DNA of 42,993 nt from Candidatus Cloacimonetes bacterium 4572_55 (GCA_002084765.1 NBMB01000060.1:1-42993), one strand, 5' to 3'; shown: positions 8,296 to 15,527, numbered from the stretch's first letter. The notes: generated by a model from the sequence alone, not told the origin. Program-made: numbers and translations.

Positions 8296-8438
8296 GTCTA
8301 ACAATGCTGTTGCAGCCGACCTCGAAAGCGCGGCGCAGTTTCGAACAGACGTACCCGCTTCTAAGGTGTCTTGCTGGTTCAACGTGTCGTGCTCCCGGTC
8401 AAGGGTGCTTTCAATGCGGCTGAACAGCGGCGTTATAT
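8296..8438 (+). other. attC recombination site of cassette 2
   Basis: Starts GTCTAACAA (R'' GTCTAAC, 8296-8302) and ends CGTTATATGC (R' GTTATAT, 8432-8438). Inner arms GCTGTTGCAGCCG and CGGCTGAACAGC pair with one extrahelical base. The loop between them is long (~100 bases). The R' box departs from GTTRRRY at one position. Confidence 0.82.
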
Positions 8439-8514
8439 GCTTAATATTTGTGCATTTGGCCTAGTCAAATTTCACTGTAATTTAGTGGTTAAATGAGGAA
8501 AGAGGAAAACCAAT

Positions 8515-8865
8515 ATGACACCATACCTAACTGTCGGCGTAATTGGAAATTCACTTAAAGAAAACGAAAAACGAGTAGCCATCCATCCGGAACATATAAA
8601 GCGCATTCCCCAGAGACTACGAAAGCAAATCACTTTTGAAGAAGGGTATGGGTTGAGATTTGGCATGGATGACGACACTTTAGCCAAACTTACATCAGGA
8701 CAAGTTGCTTCCAGAAAAGAAACACTGGGCGGTTTTGATTGTGTGCTAATGCCCAAACCTTTAGTAAAAGATTTGTCTGATGTCCGAGAAGGTGCAACTG
8801 CTTGGGGTTGGCCGCATTGTGTACAACAGAAAGAAATTACTCAAGTATCAATGAGTCCCCTCTAA
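8515..8865 (+). pseudogene. N-terminal fragment of an alanine dehydrogenase/carboxyethylornithine synthase-like enzyme, cassette 3
   Basis: The first ~110 residues match the substrate-binding N-terminal domain of the alanine dehydrogenase / N5-(carboxyethyl)ornithine synthase group: GVIGNSLKENEKRVAIHPEH, VLMPKPLVKDL, TAWGWPHCVQQKEITQ. The protein then stops after a few unrelated residues, whereas intact relatives are over 330 residues and continue into a Rossmann domain. The break coincides with an inverted repeat starting at 8853. The truncated product lacks NAD binding and is very unlikely to be an enzyme. The start at 8515 has a purine-rich AGGAAAACC upstream. Confidence 0.75.
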
Positions 8866-8972
8866 AAACTAAAAATTTGGGTGCTTTTGCTAAATTTATG
8901 TGTCGTAAGTTCAACAATATCAACAAACGTTTTCAGCAATTTTCGCAAAAAGACCCTTTTTAGAGTGGACTC
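8853..8972. repeat. Possible small inverted-repeat element inside cassette 3
   Basis: GAGTCCCCTCTAAAAA (8853-8868) is matched in inverted orientation, with one mismatch, by 8957-8972. The 120-bp unit has no coding capacity and separates two gene fragments. No target duplication is visible, so this may be a MITE, the ends of a deleted insertion sequence, or another kind of repeat. Confidence 0.45.
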
Positions 8973-8990
8973 AAAGATAGTAAGGGAATG

Positions 8991-9071
8991 GACGTCGGTA
9001 GCGGAGTCTACTTCTATCAACTGCACGTTGGGGATCAGGTCGAAACGAGGAATCTGGTTTTAATCCGGTAA
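8991..9071 (+). pseudogene. Fragment of a type IX-like C-terminal sorting domain
   Basis: The frame ending with the TAA at 9069-9071 reads GSGVYFYQLHVGDQ followed by VETRNLVLIR, the last strands of the sorting domain found at the C-terminus of type IX-secreted proteins. The large secreted protein in this window ends with a comparable AAGIYFYRLR...MLLIR. No start or upstream domain is present. It is a remnant trapped between the inverted repeat and the vapB ribosome site. Confidence 0.65.
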
Positions 9072-9083
9072 AAGGAGTTAGAA

Positions 9084-9323
9084 ATGTCAACGACATTAAC
9101 ATTAGAAATTCCTGATCAAATATATCGACCTTTAGTCAAAAAGGCTGATAAACGTGGGAAGACTCTCGATCAGATATTAATTGAATGGTTGGGAGATGTG
9201 GTGAAGGATGAAATTGACGATCCTTTATTGCAATTGGCGGGAGCGTTCTCTTCTGACATTAAAGACATTGGCACAAATCATGATTTTTATATCGGACAGG
9301 AATTGAGGAAGAATCATGAATGA
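9084..9323 (+). CDS. VapB-like antitoxin, cassette 3
   Basis: A 79-residue protein directly upstream of, and overlapping by 8 bases, a PIN-domain toxin gene. The first half (TLTLEIPDQIYRPLVKKADK) resembles ribbon-helix-helix or similar short DNA-binding N-termini of antitoxins. The C-terminal half (LLQLAGAFSSDIKDIGTNHD) is the type that wraps the toxin and is shared by antitoxins of PIN toxins. AAGGAG precedes the start. Expected to neutralise the toxin and repress the pair. The exact antitoxin family is not certain. Confidence 0.75.
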   Translation: MSTTLTLEIPDQIYRPLVKKADKRGKTLDQILIEWLGDVVKDEIDDPLLQLAGAFSSDIKDIGTNHDFYIGQELRKNHE

Positions 9324-9732
9324 AATTTTTGCGGATACCTCCGGTTGGGCAAATTACTTTGTTCGGACTGAGCCATTTCATGAGGCCGCAAAGCAATTGA
9401 TGCAGCAATGGTTTAAGGATCACACACGAGTAGTCACCACAAACTATGTTCTTTCTGAACTCATTGCTTTGTTCATAAGTCCACTTAGAATCCCACGAAC
9501 ACAACAAATTCAAGCGATAAATACAATCAAAACGGTTGATTGGATAGAAGCCATCCATATTGACAAGAAGCTGGACGATCAAACATGGCAATTCCTCAAG
9601 GAAAGAGATGATAAAATGTGGAGTTTGGTTGATTGCTCAAGTTTTGTTGTCATGAAAGAGTGTCATATCACGCAGGGATTCACGACAGATCATCATTTTG
9701 AACAAGCTGGGTTTATACGATTATTGAAGTAG
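9316..9732 (+). CDS. vapC: PIN-domain ribonuclease toxin (VapC), cassette 3
   Basis: A 138-residue PIN domain with the acidic residues expected for Mg2+-dependent RNA cleavage: Asp in IFADTSGWA (~7), Glu in YVLSELIALF (~47), Asp in WSLVDCSSFVVM (~100), and Asp in FTTDHHFEQAG (~122). Toxins of this family cleave tRNA or rRNA when the antitoxin is lost. The gene overlaps its antitoxin, implying translational coupling. It ends two bases before the attC site, so the pair travels as a cassette. Such pairs are common in large integrons, where they are thought to stabilise the array. Confidence 0.88.
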   Translation: MNEIFADTSGWANYFVRTEPFHEAAKQLMQQWFKDHTRVVTTNYVLSELIALFISPLRIPRTQQIQAINTIKTVDWIEAIHIDKKLDDQTWQFLKERDDKMWSLVDCSSFVVMKECHITQGFTTDHHFEQAGFIRLLK

Positions 9733-9733
9733 A

Positions 9734-9792
9734 TGCTAACAAAAAAATGCAGCCGACGCAAAAAACGTGCGCGGCTAATTTTGGCGTTAGCA
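9734..9792 (+). other. attC recombination site of cassette 3
   Basis: A compact 59-bp attC: TGCTAAC (9734-9740) at one end and GTTAGCA (9786-9792) at the other, with inner arms GCAGCCG and CGCGGCT. This is the classic '59-base element' size. The transposase C-terminal remnant begins immediately after it. Confidence 0.9.
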
Positions 9793-9920
9793 CGAAGGAA
9801 CAAATCAGCGAACTCAAAACCAGGATCAAAGTGGAAATCACCTCGTCTTACCCACTCAAAGATGTGCTCAAACGCCGCTTCCTGATGATGGAAGCGATCC
9901 AAATTTTTTGGCTGTTTTAA
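9793..9920 (+). pseudogene. Probable C-terminal remnant of the IS1380-like transposase
   Basis: The frame reads KEQISELKTRIKVEITSS followed by YPLKDVLKRR and ends with TAA at 9918-9920, nine bases before the right IS end. The 'ELKTRIKVE...SSYPLK' pattern resembles the C-terminus of IS1380 transposases. Its position next to the inverted end, and the N-terminal part next to the other end, support a single split gene. About 280-300 middle codons are missing. Confidence 0.55.
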
Positions 9921-9928
9921 GTGCATCA

Positions 9929-9941
9929 TGAATTATTCAGG
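9929..9941 (-). repeat. Right terminal inverted repeat of the IS1380-like element
   Basis: TGAATTATTCAGG is the exact reverse complement of the left end at 3274-3286. It is followed by the duplicated CAAG. Confidence 0.75.
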
Positions 9942-9945
9942 CAAG
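9942..9945. repeat. Right target-site duplication (CAAG)
   Basis: Matches CAAG at 3270-3273 on the other side of the element. Confidence 0.7.
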
Positions 9946-9974
9946 GAACCTTTTGTGGAAGTTGCACAAATTTG

Positions 9975-10002
9975 TTGACAAACCCGTTTGCTTTCATATC
10001 TT
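9975..10002 (+). promoter_or_regulatory. Candidate promoter of the aldehyde dehydrogenase gene
   Basis: TTGACA (9975-9980) and TATCTT (9997-10002) are 16 bases apart. The leader to the start at 10235 would be long (~225 bases) and includes the hairpin at 10168-10204. Apart from these two elements I see nothing in 9946-10234. Confidence 0.45.
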
Positions 10003-10167
10003 GAATCTGTGGACAGAAAATTCCGCTCGATAGATTAGATTGCGCCACATTTTTATCCAAATCTTTTCGCATTTTCTTGCGCTCACAGAAAAAATAAATA
10101 TCTTATAAGCGCGAATTAGAGCGATATTTGTTCAACCTCGCAAAATATTTTTTTTTATAATTCGTTC

Positions 10168-10204
10168 AGACCCGTAAGGGGGTTTTTAAAATCCTTACGG
10201 GTCT
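10168..10204 (+). promoter_or_regulatory. 12-bp perfect stem-loop in the aldehyde dehydrogenase leader
   Basis: AGACCCGTAAGG (10168-10179) and CCTTACGGGTCT (10193-10204) pair perfectly around a 13-base loop, ending about 20 bases before the ribosome site GAAGGAG. There is no T-run after it, so it is not a standard terminator. It could be an operator palindrome or an RNA structure, or the terminator of a vanished upstream gene. Confidence 0.5.
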
Positions 10205-10234
10205 TGTCAGGATTTAACAATCGAAGGAGTAGAG

Positions 10235-11767
10235 ATGTACGATTTCTTAGAGAAACTCGGCATTGAAGAGATGAATTACGGGGCTTTTCACGGCGAATGG
10301 CTAACCGATGTCAGCGGTTCTGTTCTGGAGGTCAAGACGCCGATTAATGGAGAGGTTATTGGCAAGGTGAAACAAGCCGGTCCCGAGGATTACAAGCGGG
10401 TCATTAAGAAGGCGGAGGCAGCGTTCAAGGAATGGCGGATGGTTCCGGCTCCGATACGAGGCGAGATCGCGCGCCAAATTGGTCTGGAGCTTCGCAAATA
10501 TAAGAAAGAGTTGGGGGCTTTGGTAAGCTTGGAGATGGGAAAAATTTTGATCGAAGGCGAGGGCGAAGTTCAAGAAATGATCGATATTGCCGATTTTTCC
10601 GTAGGTCTTTCTCGTCAGTTATACGGCTTCACCATGCACAGCGAGCGGGTGCGTCACCGGATGTACGACCAATATCATCCGTTGGGAGTGATCGGCGTGA
10701 TCACAGCTTTTAATTTTCCGGTCGCTGTCTGGGCATGGAATGCCATGATCGCGGCTGTCTGCGGCGACGCTGTAATTTTGAAGCCCTCCAGCAAGGCTCC
10801 TCTGACTGCGATTGCGTGTCATAAGATCGCGGACCGGGTTCTGAAGGCAAACGGCGCGCCGGACGGGATACTGAGTCTTGTCGTAGGTCGCGGTAAGGAC
10901 GTGGGCGAATTGATGATCAAAGACAAGCGTCTTCCGTTGGTCAGCTTCACAGGGAGCACGGCAATGGGTAAGCGTTTAGGCGAGGTTGTCGGAGGACGGC
11001 TGGGTCGCACAATTTTGGAGTTGGGCGGTAACAACGCAATTATTTTGACAGAGAATGCCGACCTGAAGATGGCGGTTCCTGGGATCGTCTTCGGATCGGT
11101 CGGAACCGCAGGGCAACGCTGCACCACGACACGGCGAATCATTGTGCATGAATCTCTAAAAGATGAAGTCGTCGACTATCTGGTCAAAGCCTACAAACAG
11201 GTTCCGATCGGCGATCCGTTGAAGGAAGGCACGCTGATGGGTCCGCTGGTGGACGAGTTGGCTGTCGATATGATGATGAAAGGGATCGAGAGACTGAAAC
11301 AAGAGGGCGGCAAGGTGTTGTACGGCGGAGAGAGATTGACCGGTGAAAAATATCCGGGAGGTTGCTATGTCACGCCTTGTATTGCGGAAGCGAAAAACGA
11401 ATATGAGATCGTGCAAGAAGAGACGTTTGCTCCGATCCTGTACATCATCTCGTACAAGGACTTGGATGAGGCGATTGCTATCCATAACAACGTGCCACAA
11501 GGTCTTTCTTCTGCGATGTTCACAACGAATATGCAGGAATCCGAGCGTTTCTTGAGCCATGAGGGCAGCGATTGCGGTATTGCCAATATTAATATCGGCA
11601 CATCCGGCGCGGAGATCGGCGGAGCTTTCGGCGGTGAAAAGGATACCGGCGGAGGCAGAGAGTCTGGTTCGGACGCCTGGAAGGCATATATGCGCCGTCA
11701 GACTAATACCATCAATTGGTCTACGGAACTACCGTTGGCGCAAGGTATTAAATTTGATCTCGGTTAA
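10235..11767 (+). CDS. ALDH7-family aldehyde dehydrogenase (aminoadipate-semialdehyde dehydrogenase-like)
   Basis: A 510-residue NAD-dependent aldehyde dehydrogenase, full length for the family. The catalytic Cys is in TAGQRCTTTRR (~296) and the general-base Glu in LELGGNNA (~262). FNFPVAVWAWN and FTGST belong to the cofactor fold. The C-terminal stretch with GTSGAEIGGAFGGEKDTGGG and STELPLAQGI is diagnostic of ALDH7 (antiquitin; bacterial piperideine-6-carboxylate dehydrogenase). Relatives oxidise 2-aminoadipate semialdehyde in lysine breakdown. No other lysine-pathway gene is nearby, so the actual substrate is uncertain. GAAGGAG precedes the start, and a strong hairpin follows the stop. It is the first core gene to the right of the mobile island. 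Confidence 0.92.
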   Translation: MYDFLEKLGIEEMNYGAFHGEWLTDVSGSVLEVKTPINGEVIGKVKQAGPEDYKRVIKKAEAAFKEWRMVPAPIRGEIARQIGLELRKYKKELGALVSLEMGKILIEGEGEVQEMIDIADFSVGLSRQLYGFTMHSERVRHRMYDQYHPLGVIGVITAFNFPVAVWAWNAMIAAVCGDAVILKPSSKAPLTAIACHKIADRVLKANGAPDGILSLVVGRGKDVGELMIKDKRLPLVSFTGSTAMGKRLGEVVGGRLGRTILELGGNNAIILTENADLKMAVPGIVFGSVGTAGQRCTTTRRIIVHESLKDEVVDYLVKAYKQVPIGDPLKEGTLMGPLVDELAVDMMMKGIERLKQEGGKVLYGGERLTGEKYPGGCYVTPCIAEAKNEYEIVQEETFAPILYIISYKDLDEAIAIHNNVPQGLSSAMFTTNMQESERFLSHEGSDCGIANINIGTSGAEIGGAFGGEKDTGGGRESGSDAWKAYMRRQTNTINWSTELPLAQGIKFDLG

Positions 11768-11786
11768 GTCCGATTTTATAGAATCG

Positions 11787-11820
11787 ATCCGCCGGCGAAG
11801 ACGCGTCTCCGCCGGCGGAT
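11787..11820 (+). terminator. GC-rich hairpin after the aldehyde dehydrogenase gene
   Basis: ATCCGCCGGCG (11787-11797) and CGCCGGCGGAT (11810-11820) form an 11-bp stem 20 bases after the stop codon. Only a short T tract follows, so termination may be inefficient. Confidence 0.6.
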
Positions 11821-11834
11821 TTATGTAACGCAGA

Positions 11835-14744
11835 ATGCTGTTCTGTCATATTCGATATAAGAAACATGCTAAAAAAAAAATTATCATAGTCTTTATTTTT
11901 TCGCTTATTTTTTCAGCGGTTTTTTATCACTTTTCTCGCAAAGACAAAAAGCCTCTGCATATTGCGCTTGTGGGTCCCCTTTCTGGAAAAGGCATTCGAG
12001 AGGGTAGGTCTCTAAAAAAAGCAGTAGAGCTTTATCTGAGCCATGCCAACTCCTCTGGCGGCGCGCACGGCAGAGAGATTGTCCTCGATGTTTATGACAA
12101 TCAGGATAATCAGGAACTTGCAAAAGAGCAAGCACTTGAGATCGCTCGTCAGAACCGTGCGCTTGCAGTCATCGGGCATGGGCTTAGCTCCTGCTCTATC
12201 AGCGCGGGGGAGGTCTATAAGGAGATCGGAGTCCCCGCAATCACGCCCACCTCGACCAATATCTATTTGACAAAAAATAATCCGTGGTATTTTCGCGCCA
12301 TTTTCGACGATAACCTCCAAAGTCGCTTCTTAGCCTACTATGTCAAAGCCGCGCTGCGACCCCAATATGTCACGATCATTCAAGAGAACAAGCCGTATGG
12401 ATCCGGTCTGGCCTCGGTCTTTAAAAATACTGTGACCGGACTTGACGTTCCAGTGAGGGGGCGTCATATCTTCAACGTAGACGATGAGAATCTGAACCAG
12501 TCTCTGATCGATATCGTGGACAAAATTCAACCCGCGGACAGCTCGGGCGTTATTTTTCTCGCGACCCATATTGACGAAGGGTCAAAGTTAATCAAACTCA
12601 TCAAAGACGCAGGTATAGACAACCCGATTCTTACGCCGGATAACTTCAACTCATGGCGTCTGTTAGACAGCTTTTCCATGTATCCAAAAGAAAAACATCA
12701 CCCCGGGTTTTACACCGACAATCTCTACGTGGTCAGCCCCCTGATTTATGACAGCGCGAATGAGAAGGCTCGGCGGTTTCGTGAGCTGTATAGAAATACG
12801 TATGGAGAGGAGCCAGATTGGCGATCCGCGTTTGCTTACGACGCGGCTATGCTGGTTGTCGAGGCGATCCGGATGTCTGATATCGACGGCAATCCGAATA
12901 CGGTGACGCGTGATCGGGAAAAGATTCGCGATACCCTCGCCGGAATAAACAACATCGATATTGCCATCGAAGGAGCGACCGGGTATAACTATTTTAATCA
13001 AAACGGCGACGCCCCAAAGCCGATTACGATCGGGGTATACAAAAACAAGAACGTCATTCCCAGTCGTACCCAACTTCAGTCGATTCGCGATATAAACGAG
13101 ATTCTCGATCTGGATATAATGCTAAAAAAAAGACATATTGTCTCGGTTGACACTTCCTATATGTATAAGACGGATGTGGTGTACACAGGCTTGGAAATGG
13201 ATGAGATCCGGGACTTAAACCTGGACGAGATGACCTGCGAGCTGGATATGCGGATCTGGTTTCGGTATCAGGGAGATCTGCCCATAAAAAATATCAAATT
13301 CCTCAACGCGCCAGAGCCTATTGATCTGGGCGATCCGATTTATCAGGAAGACAACGGCTCTCTCCATTATCGTCTCTATCGTATCAAGGACAAATTCCAG
13401 ATCGATTTTTTGCCAGATCGATACGCTTTTCGGCAAAACATGGTGGGGATCAGCTTTCGACACCTGAACCTGACGCATAACAACCTGATCTATGTGGTGG
13501 ATTTGTTGGGCATGGGTATGAGCCATAGCGAGGCGACTCCGGAAAATATGAAGTCCGCGCAGACAATGGGACTGACAGAAGATTGGACTGTGAACAACGT
13601 CTTTTCCTATCAAACTGTTGCCAGGACAAACTCTTTAGGCAAGTTGAAATATCTCAATCTTCGAGAACCGCGCCTGGAATTTTCCCAGTTCAATTATGGC
13701 ATTCGGCTGAAAAAGAAGGAATATACGCTTCGGGGATTGATCACGCCCAGGTTTGCGGTTTATCTACTGGCTGTGAGCGTCTTGATGATCTTTCTCTATA
13801 TGTTGGAAGGCAAAAGTCGGATCCTCAAGGTGTTTCCAAAATCGGTTTGGTTCATCCAGACTATATTCGCGTTTACGCTTCTGCTTTCCACAGAAGTGGT
13901 TGTAGTATATGCGCTTATCGAAAAGTTAGACCCCTACTACCTTGAGCTGATCGTCATTGTGTTCAATATCTCATGGTGGACTGTTCCCGCTATTGTGATC
14001 AACTCCGGTATCGAACGCTTTTTATGGATTCCGTTGGAAATTCAGACCGGGCGCTTGATCCCAAAATTGGTGCGCCATTTTTTAGCGTCATCTATCCAAA
14101 TTTTGTCTATTTTCGGCATCATTGCCTTTGTCTTTGATCAAAAAGTGACGGGATTGCTCGCGACTTCCGGCATGGTGGCGATGATTATCGGTCTGGCGAT
14201 TCAGGTCAACATTTCTAATATTTTTTCCGGTATTGCCATCAATTTGGAGCGTCCCTTCCGTGTGGGCGATTGGGTCAAAATCGGCAATTATGAAGAGGGC
14301 AAGGTGATCGATGTCACCTGGCGGACGACCCGTATCCAGACCTGGTCCGACTGTATCCTGAGCATCCCCAACAGCTCCGCGTCAGAATCCAGTATCCATA
14401 ATTACAGCTACCCCGACGACCTCTACTGGATGTGGCCCACTGTCCATATCGATAGGACGCATCCACCTGCGCTGATAAAAAAAATTTTGGAAGACGCGGC
14501 TATGTCGGTCAAGGAGGTTCTGGACGATCCGCAACCCATGGTTTTCACCGAGATCGGCGAGTGGTCCGTCAAATATATAGTCGCGTTTTGTGTAAAAAAT
14601 TATGAATTCCGTTATGAAAACGAGACCGCTGTCTGGGAAGCGATCTGGGTCTATATGGATCGAGCAGGTATATCTTTCGGGATTCCAGAGCGCAATATCC
14701 ATATTACGAATGACGAATTACCCAAAAATAACGCTCCAAAATAA
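11835..14744 (+). CDS. Periplasmic-binding / Cys-loop-like / MscS channel fusion
   Basis: A 969-residue membrane protein that joins three modules. An N-terminal anchor (~15-35) leads to a type I periplasmic-binding domain (~41-415; IALVGPLSGKG, YDNQDNQELAKEQA, GHGLSSCSISAGEVY), like branched-chain amino-acid receptors. Residues ~434-548 resemble the extracellular domain of pentameric ligand-gated channels (YKTDVVYTGLEMDEIRDL, ELDMRIWFRYQGDLP). Then come membrane segments at ~640-657, ~670-690, ~695-716 and ~740-758, and an MscS pore and beta domain (ATSGMVAMIIGLAIQVNISN from ~775; PFRVGDWVKIGNYEEGKV). The likely role is a ligand-gated ion or solute channel of the cell envelope; this is inferred from architecture. 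The middle-domain assignment is the least certain. The ribosome site at 11835 is weak. The Nudix gene follows after 10 bases. Confidence 0.85.
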   Translation: MLFCHIRYKKHAKKKIIIVFIFSLIFSAVFYHFSRKDKKPLHIALVGPLSGKGIREGRSLKKAVELYLSHANSSGGAHGREIVLDVYDNQDNQELAKEQALEIARQNRALAVIGHGLSSCSISAGEVYKEIGVPAITPTSTNIYLTKNNPWYFRAIFDDNLQSRFLAYYVKAALRPQYVTIIQENKPYGSGLASVFKNTVTGLDVPVRGRHIFNVDDENLNQSLIDIVDKIQPADSSGVIFLATHIDEGSKLIKLIKDAGIDNPILTPDNFNSWRLLDSFSMYPKEKHHPGFYTDNLYVVSPLIYDSANEKARRFRELYRNTYGEEPDWRSAFAYDAAMLVVEAIRMSDIDGNPNTVTRDREKIRDTLAGINNIDIAIEGATGYNYFNQNGDAPKPITIGVYKNKNVIPSRTQLQSIRDINEILDLDIMLKKRHIVSVDTSYMYKTDVVYTGLEMDEIRDLNLDEMTCELDMRIWFRYQGDLPIKNIKFLNAPEPIDLGDPIYQEDNGSLHYRLYRIKDKFQIDFLPDRYAFRQNMVGISFRHLNLTHNNLIYVVDLLGMGMSHSEATPENMKSAQTMGLTEDWTVNNVFSYQTVARTNSLGKLKYLNLREPRLEFSQFNYGIRLKKKEYTLRGLITPRFAVYLLAVSVLMIFLYMLEGKSRILKVFPKSVWFIQTIFAFTLLLSTEVVVVYALIEKLDPYYLELIVIVFNISWWTVPAIVINSGIERFLWIPLEIQTGRLIPKLVRHFLASSIQILSIFGIIAFVFDQKVTGLLATSGMVAMIIGLAIQVNISNIFSGIAINLERPFRVGDWVKIGNYEEGKVIDVTWRTTRIQTWSDCILSIPNSSASESSIHNYSYPDDLYWMWPTVHIDRTHPPALIKKILEDAAMSVKEVLDDPQPMVFTEIGEWSVKYIVAFCVKNYEFRYENETAVWEAIWVYMDRAGISFGIPERNIHITNDELPKNNAPK

Positions 14745-14754
14745 GGAGAAACGC

Positions 14755-15441
14755 ATGGCATTCACATACGAGTATCCGAGACCGGCTTTAACTGTTGATT
14801 GTGTGATTTTTGGATTTAAGGAGGAAGGGCTGAAGCTGTTGTTGATCCAGCGGAGCGAGTATCCGTTCCGAGGCGAATGGGCGTTACCTGGGGGTTTTGT
14901 TGAGATGGAGGAATCGTTGGATCAAGCGGCGCGGCGAGAGCTTGAGGAGGAGACCGGCGTAAAAAATGTTTATATCGAGCAGTTGCACACCTTCGGCGGT
15001 ATGGATCGAGACCCTCGCGGGCGCACCGTGACCGTCGCCTATTACAGTCTGGTCAACCTGGACGATTATCCGCCTCGAGCTGGCAGCGACGCCCAACGCG
15101 CAAAATGGTTTCCAATCCACGAGGTTCCGAAATTGGCGTTTGATCATCAAGATATCCTCGCTTGCGCTATCAAGCGACTCCAACGTCAAGTGCGCTACGA
15201 ACCAGTCGGATTTGAGCTACTGCCGGAGAAATTTACATTAAATCAATTGCAGCGGCTCTATGAGACTGTGTTGAACCGGGAATTCGATAGGCGTAATTTC
15301 TGGCGTAAATTCAAACGTATGGGCGTCTTGGTCCAAACTGAGGAGAGGAAGAAAGGCAAATTTCGACCCGCGGTTTTATATCGATTCGATGAAAAGAAAT
15401 ATATAGAATTGAAAAAAGAAGGTCTAAAATTTATTTTCTAA
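14755..15441 (+). CDS. Nudix hydrolase with NrtR-type C-terminal winged helix
   Basis: A 228-residue protein. The N-terminal Nudix domain has a complete Nudix box at ~46-69 (GGFVEMEES then RRELEEETGV), so hydrolysis of ADP-ribose or a related compound is possible. Residues ~150-228 (FTLNQLQRLYETVLN, FDRRNFWRKFKRMGVL) match the winged-helix domain of NrtR regulators of NAD metabolism. Nicotinamidase follows 86 bases downstream, and between them lies a four-fold 11-bp repeat that could be its operator. The start at 14755 has AAGGAGAAACGC; an upstream in-frame start would overlap the channel gene. It may be both enzyme and repressor. Confidence 0.9.
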   Translation: MAFTYEYPRPALTVDCVIFGFKEEGLKLLLIQRSEYPFRGEWALPGGFVEMEESLDQAARRELEEETGVKNVYIEQLHTFGGMDRDPRGRTVTVAYYSLVNLDDYPPRAGSDAQRAKWFPIHEVPKLAFDHQDILACAIKRLQRQVRYEPVGFELLPEKFTLNQLQRLYETVLNREFDRRNFWRKFKRMGVLVQTEERKKGKFRPAVLYRFDEKKYIELKKEGLKFIF

Positions 15442-15462
15442 CTTCAATTTAAATAAATTTAT

Positions 15463-15506
15463 TTATACGAATTTTATACGAATTTTATACGAATTTTATA
15501 TGAATT
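15463..15506 (+). repeat. Four 11-bp tandem repeats between nudix/nrtR-like gene and pncA
   Basis: The unit TTATACGAATT repeats three times exactly and a fourth time with one change (TTATATGAATT). The period is one helical turn, placing all units on one DNA face. It ends about 20 bases before the pncA start and could be a regulator-binding array or promoter region. Confidence 0.85.
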
Positions 15507-15527
15507 TTAATAGAAGGAGGGTATCGC

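Larger units (their letters stand above)
3274..9941. mobile_element. IS1380-like element carrying an integron
   Basis: A 6668-bp unit with CCTGAATAATTCA at its left end (3274-3286) and its exact reverse complement at the right end (9929-9941), flanked on both sides by CAAG. The first ~120 codons of an IS1380-type transposase lie next to the left end. A short frame resembling its C-terminus, followed by a stop, lies next to the right end. The middle of the transposase is replaced by intI and three cassettes with attC sites. Seen directly: ends, duplication, transposase start, attC sites. Inferred: that the right fragment belongs to the same transposase, and that the unit may have moved as one piece with transposase supplied in trans. 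Confidence 0.75.

Noticed and set aside
14602-14754. Longer N-terminus for the Nudix protein
   Set aside because: It lies within the MscS-fusion gene in another frame; AAGGAG and the homology start fit 14755.
15463-15506. Possible CRISPR-like array
   Set aside because: The units are contiguous 11-mers with no spacers and no cas genes are present; it is a simple tandem repeat.
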